Of a stretch of 64,000 bases of DNA, positions 59,401 through 64,000 are shown piece by piece (positions within the stretch are counted from its first letter, which is position 1; each line of letters opens with the position of its first letter). The notes under the pieces were generated by a model. It was not told the DNA's origin. It saw only the letters and a list, made by a program, of their open reading frames with translations, and ran no database searches. This DNA is from Cryptomeria japonica (lineage: Eukaryota; Streptophyta; Pinopsida; Cupressales; Cupressaceae): positions 838,354,136 to 838,418,135 of the forward strand of contig NC_081411.1 of assembly GCF_030272615.1 (NCBI RefSeq), in the 5' to 3' direction. Made by a program: the position numbers and the translations under genes.

Positions 59401-61069
59401 CCATGTAGAATGGTGAATATGATAAATAATCCTTGCCTAAAACATCTTGTCTGTTTCTTTGAAAATAGCATATGTGACCTTGGGATTATAATTTCTGTCT
59501 AAAAGGAGCCACTCCGGGCTTGAGAGGAATATGATGTTGAAACTGACCATTTCTAAAGTCTTTCAAATCTTCATAGGACTAGACAAAAACATCCAAAAAC
59601 TTCTGTAATAGTTTAATAAACAAATGCCTTTCCTTAGGGGTGCAACACTTGCCTAAATTTACCATCTTTGGGTTATTTTCATCATCTAAATTAATATTTT
59701 CATATTCTCCTGATGTATTAGCATTTTAAGAAGTATTTTGTTTGACATACCTATCATTATGATCAAAGAGGCGATCTAAGGATACCAAGCCTTTTGGAAT
59801 TCGATTTCCCTTCAACTAAAAAAATTTCTTTTTAGAACCTCCCCCTATATCTGGACAAAACTCATTACATTCATTCTCAGACCCTTCAAAGAAAGAAGAG
59901 GCAAATATTTTAGCATTTTACAAGAACTTATTGATGTGTTTATCATTTACAAACAGTTGCCTATAAGCTGATCTATCAAACACATTAGGGCAATATACAA
60001 CTTCAATCCTATAAACATCTGCGCCAAAATATAGATGTGGGAGTAATAAAGATGCTGACACTACCAAAGAATCTACATGGGAATTCTAATCTCTAGGAAT
60101 GGCTTCAATTGAGAAAGCGTCAAAATATTTTATCTCATCCCAGACTCTATTTCTATAATGTCCAAGCCTTTCATTCTTTACCGAGAAGAGACTTCATACT
60201 TGTTTAATAATTAATTTTGCATTGCCTTTAGTGCTCAACAATTTGATTCCTCTTTTCCTAGCTTGCTCAATTCCTATCAACAATGCCTCATATTTTGCAA
60301 TGTTATTAGTGTTTTTAAATTCTAATTTGAATCAAAAAGGAATTTTTTCACCTTGTAGAGAAATGAGCATCACTCCAGCACTAGATCCAGTCGATGCACA
60401 TCTCCCATCAAACTCCATTACCCACAAGCCTGCAACAGGATCTACTACATCTTCTGGTGTCCCTCTATTATCATCAGAGAAGAGCAAATAATTGCCAAAA
60501 TCACATTCTTGATACAATATTTGATATTTTGGGTCATCGTAAGGAAAAACTATATATTTGGATTTTGGTTTAGGTTGAAGAGCAAAGTTTTGCTTACCAA
60601 TGGGAACTATTGCCTTAGACCAATCCATTTTAATCTCTCTTCCCAAATCCTTACAAAAAGTCCTGGTTAGCAACATTCCATAACTTGTGGGAATATTAGC
60701 AACCAAAATAATTAACTTCACTCTTTTGTTAGGATGTACTACTAGAGCAACTTGCGCATCTTTCATTTGACCTAGTAAATGAATTTTCTTTGAGTGCATT
60801 GAATAACATTTACTAAATGTTTTAGTGAGTGAAATACCTAATGCTTTAGCAAGTGCAGAAGGCATAATATTATCGGAGGCTCTCAAATCAATGATGCAAT
60901 TATTAAGCTTATATCCATTGATAAACAAAGACACATAAAATGGCCCAGGCTTTTGATCAGGTACTAATGGTGGTTCAATTAGTTCTTTAGCTAATTCCTT
61001 TAGAATAGTACTACACAACCCTACAGATTCTATATCTTTTTCATCTTGTGAGGACTCAAGATTAATCAA
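59401..61069 (-). pseudogene. Gypsy protease plus RNase H-like domain upstream of RT
   Basis: From 61069 the reading gives a protease-like segment GPFYVSLFINGYKLNNCII followed by DLRASDNIMPSALAKALGI. The usual DSGAS is DLRAS, so the active site is lost. About 200 residues later, near 60430, a second domain begins WVMEFDGRCASTGSSAGVML and, after a stop at 60332, goes on with NTNNIAKYEALLIGIEQA and LIIKQV. This is an RNase H of the extra type found in plant Tat elements. A linker with LVVSASLLLPH and YRIEVVYCPNVFDRSAYRQ leads to reverse transcriptase. Several TAG and TAA codons break the frame. Confidence 0.8.
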
Positions 61070-62415
61070 TGGTATTTTAGTGAATTGAAACTAAGAAGTT
61101 TCCCCCTGTACATAATTAAATTTTCTAACTCTTTATGATTCAACCTAAGGTATTCAGCAGGAGAAATTTGAATTTTAGATGGCTTACAATATTCAACAAT
61201 ATCAAAAGACGTATTAGGGTTAGAATGCTTCAGCATCTGAACTTCTTGAGCTCTTGAACCATTCTCTGAGTTCTCGTTCATAGGTTCTTTACCTTTAGCT
61301 ATGGTTTCAGGAAAAGTAGTCATGCCTATGTTTTTGGATTGATGCTGATTTATAGTGAGGATGACACAAGAAGGGTCTCCAAGGGTCACCAATATATCAC
61401 CTCCTTTGTTTAAATCTGATTCATACTCTAGGAAGTGTATTCTAGAGTCACCAGGTTGCCCATAGACTTCTTCTTCCGAACTAATCTCACTTATTCCTTC
61501 TCTTGTATTTGTCATTTGTGCATGTCGCACCATCTCTGGCCAAGAACTACCATCATGATCATTAGTCAAATGGAAAAGACACATATTTCCCTTAAGTGGT
61601 GGTGCTTCAATTGCTAGTCTTTGTTGAGCCGGTGGCAATTGTAAGGCTTTATTCCCAGTTCCAATAAGCTGATTAGTAATCCTCCTTGGTATGTATTGAT
61701 AAGGTTGTGGGTAAGAAGTACTAGCCTTGGGTAACTGTCTTTTGAATGTTATGACATCATTCATCAACCTTTGAATTACCATGTCTGAGGAGGTAGAGGG
61801 TTGCGCATTAGCCACTTGCACTTCCCTTTTCCATTTTCTTGTAGTAATTAAGTCATCTTCTAACTCAACAACAAGTGTTTTGACATTAGTTAGAGTTGCA
61901 ACTCTTTGTCTGTGAATCAAGAAACTTATCTCCGAGGGCATAGAGTTTATGAAGAAACATTTCAAGTTATCATCTGGAGGTTTCTGATTTGTAGGAATTT
62001 TATGTATAATTTTATCAAATATGGCCACAAAATCTCTCATAGATTCAGGGATCTCTTTTTTTAATTGAGCTAACTAGGCCAAAAGGGAATGTTCATCTTC
62101 TGCAACCTTGAACCTAGCCTCAAAACTAGTTTTTAAATCTTTCTAGTCTATTATTACGCTCTTCGGAAAATGCTAAAACCAATTTGCAGCTACCTCAATT
62201 AATGTTTGCACAAGCAACCTTACTACCACATCTTAATTCTGGATGGCTATTACACCATATGAAACATTAAATGCATTTAAATATTCATGAACTATGACCT
62301 TCCCATCACCACTAAACTTAGACAAATGATCCCTCGCTCCTTTGGGTAAAGCATTCAAATTTAGACCAAGGTTTAATGGACAGACTGTGGCTCCCTAAGG
62401 ATTGTTAACTGTCAT
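61066..62415 (-). pseudogene. Tat-like gypsy gag
   Basis: Reading from ATG 62415 (MTVNNP) gives a gag with NLNALPKGARDHLSKFSGDG, VHEYLNAF and a helical region ending FVAIFDKIIHKIP and NDDNLKCFF-like text. From 62040 the frame is open to 61066, with a variant knuckle CLFHLTNDHDGSSWPE. Before 62040 there are at least four TAG and one TAA. Gag and the following ORF overlap by 4 bases in different frames. The expected leader and primer-binding site are missing because the repeat at 62418 begins two bases upstream of the ATG. Confidence 0.8.
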
Positions 62416-62417
62416 TA

Positions 62418-64000
62418 TGTGAGGCCCTACCCTGACCCATCCTATCTCTTCAGCTATTTTCATTTTGGAACTATTTTGGATGCTAGTTTTGACACACTAT
62501 GGATAGAGAACTTTACATGGTCCCACGATTTTGGTAACATTGATATATATGGATGCTTCATTTCTATGCCTTGTGGATTATAGAATATTATATGATTCTA
62601 GATTAGGGTAATATTGTGATGATGTAGGTTATTGTCTGAATTTCAGGATTTGTTATAATGTTAGAAATATGTTTGCATATCTTGTAGATGGATCAAATTT
62701 TGAGGATTATAATGAATTGCTTTGATTTGTGACAAATCGTATTTTATAATGACAAGTCTTTGCAAAATGAATGTATTGTATTCTGATTTTGTGTTGTCTA
62801 TTATATGAGGCTATTTGGGAAGTACTAATGTTTAAATTGAGATGTGTAGGAAATTATCCATGTGACCATGGAAATATTATGGAGAATCAAACCTAGGCCA
62901 ATGTGCATTAGTAAAACCAGGGGTTGTCTATTTGGAGAGACAACACCCCGTATGTATTTGTATTTTATTCGTAAATGTAAAATGTTGCATGAGTGTAAAT
63001 TGTATTTATTGAATTGTTTAAATTGTTTAAGGGACAACTGCCATGTGTGTATTGTGATGTGGAATTATTTTGTAGTGTCACTTGACACCTATGTAGTATG
63101 TTGTGTTGGCAATTTGTCATGTCACCTTTTTGGAGAGTTTTATTTTTTGTTAATTGTTATATCTCCTAATTATCCTTGAAGGAACCAAGAAATCTAGGTT
63201 AGTGAGCCACAAGGAAGGTCAACTTAGAGTTGACCCGTAGGTTAACTTTAGGTGGACTTTCTGAAGGTCAAATCAACTCCTAGAGTCAATTTTAGAGCAT
63301 TTCTATTAGGCCTCACGGGGTACCTATGGGTGAAGGCCAAAATTGGCCATGTGTCTTTCCCTTAGGACTTGTTTAACCACCCAAAAAAGTGGTTTTCCCA
63401 AGATGGACGAATTTCATCTATAGGAGTGCCCTCCTTGGTAGGAGAACCTTCTTGAAGGGAGTAATCCCTCTTCCGCATTCCATTTCCCTTCTCTAGACAC
63501 CTAGGTTAGGGAGTGTGTAAGACCTAGGGAAGACCAATCCAATGGCGGATCCCTCACTCTATCCAAGAGGTTGGAAGGAGTGAGAGAGGCCTTCTTAGGC
63601 TAGGAATGGAAGCTTAGTGAGCTAATCACCCACTCTCCATCCTTGGAAATTTTTGGAAAATTTTTGAAGAAAATCAATTTTAGGATAGCAGATTTGGGGG
63701 CTAAGGAATTGTAGAAAAGAATTAGAGGATTGGGCAGCTCTTCATCAAGCTTTCCCTTAGATTTCCCTTGGCAGGTCAAGGTTGGTGATATCTTTTCCCC
63801 TCTTTTGTAAATGTAAAAATGTAATAGAATGTTTGAATGGAAATTGCTGTAACTCTTTGTTTGTGTTGTAATTGTAAAATTTATGTGTTTCTTGTTTATT
63901 GTTGTTTTATGTAATGTTGTGTTTGGGGAATGTTCAAGACCCTCCTTTCCTTGGGAGGAAAGATGGTCGTGGGGGTGGAAGGAGTTTGACAGCCCTTAGG
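62418..64000. repeat. Dispersed LTR-like repeat, copy 2 (runs off the window)
   Basis: Starts TGTGAGGCCCTACCCTGACC and aligns with 10154-11640. It directly abuts the start of the gypsy gag, which suggests insertion or recombination there. The end is outside the window. Confidence 0.55.

Noticed and set aside
1-64000. tRNA, rRNA or host protein-coding genes
   Set aside because: No cloverleaf, rRNA core sequence or non-transposon protein domain could be recognised on either strand.

Overview
This window is repeat-dominated plant nuclear DNA with no recognisable host gene. Degenerate Ty1/copia and Ty3/gypsy LTR retrotransposons are nested in, or abutted to, one another, separated by AT-rich low-complexity DNA. 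Sirevirus-type copia gags, a chromodomain gypsy element, a Tat-like gypsy element with two RNase H-like domains and large non-autonomous LTR elements indicate a seed plant. The long, stop-riddled but mostly frame-intact elements and the absence of genes fit a very large genome such as a gymnosperm. The species cannot be named from the sequence.

Layout. (1) 178-1903 (+): broken accessory ORF, copy 1. (2) 2070-10131 (-): a truncated copia gag-protease-integrase, its LTR (4416-5871), accessory ORF copy 2 abutting that LTR, then a zinc-knuckle gag with a second, unrelated LTR. (3) 10154-15627: a dispersed LTR-like repeat, then AT-rich DNA holding a CpG-rich hairpin array, three telomere-motif palindromes, a TA microsatellite and a minisatellite. 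(4) 15628-37465: a three-level nest. A copia element (-) is split by a chromodomain gypsy element (18330-34050; 1579-bp LTRs; target duplication GCCTT), which is itself split by a non-autonomous LTR element (21139-28998; target duplication CTGAT). Both interrupted reading frames are continuous when the insert and one target copy are ignored. (5) 37466-43591 (+): a chimeric copia array built from two LTR families. (6) 43789-46418 (+): accessory ORF copy 3. (7) 46985-57771: a complete non-autonomous LTR element (two 1305-bp LTRs, target duplication ATTCT) with a long Pro/Ser-rich ORF and no pol. (8) 58165-62415 (-): a Tat-like gypsy element. (9) 62418-64000: second copy of the dispersed repeat.

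Main points. The chromodomain element keeps one reading frame over about 4.6 kb of coding sequence with no frameshift seen, yet carries about 17 premature stops, of which 15 are TAG. Most fit CAG to TAG change, the pattern expected from deamination of CHG-methylated cytosine. Two pol-less LTR elements carry the same unusual primer-binding site, suggesting a shared mobilising partner. A three-member accessory ORF family lies among the copia elements; one member runs through the polypurine tract into its LTR, the position of a Sirevirus env-like gene.
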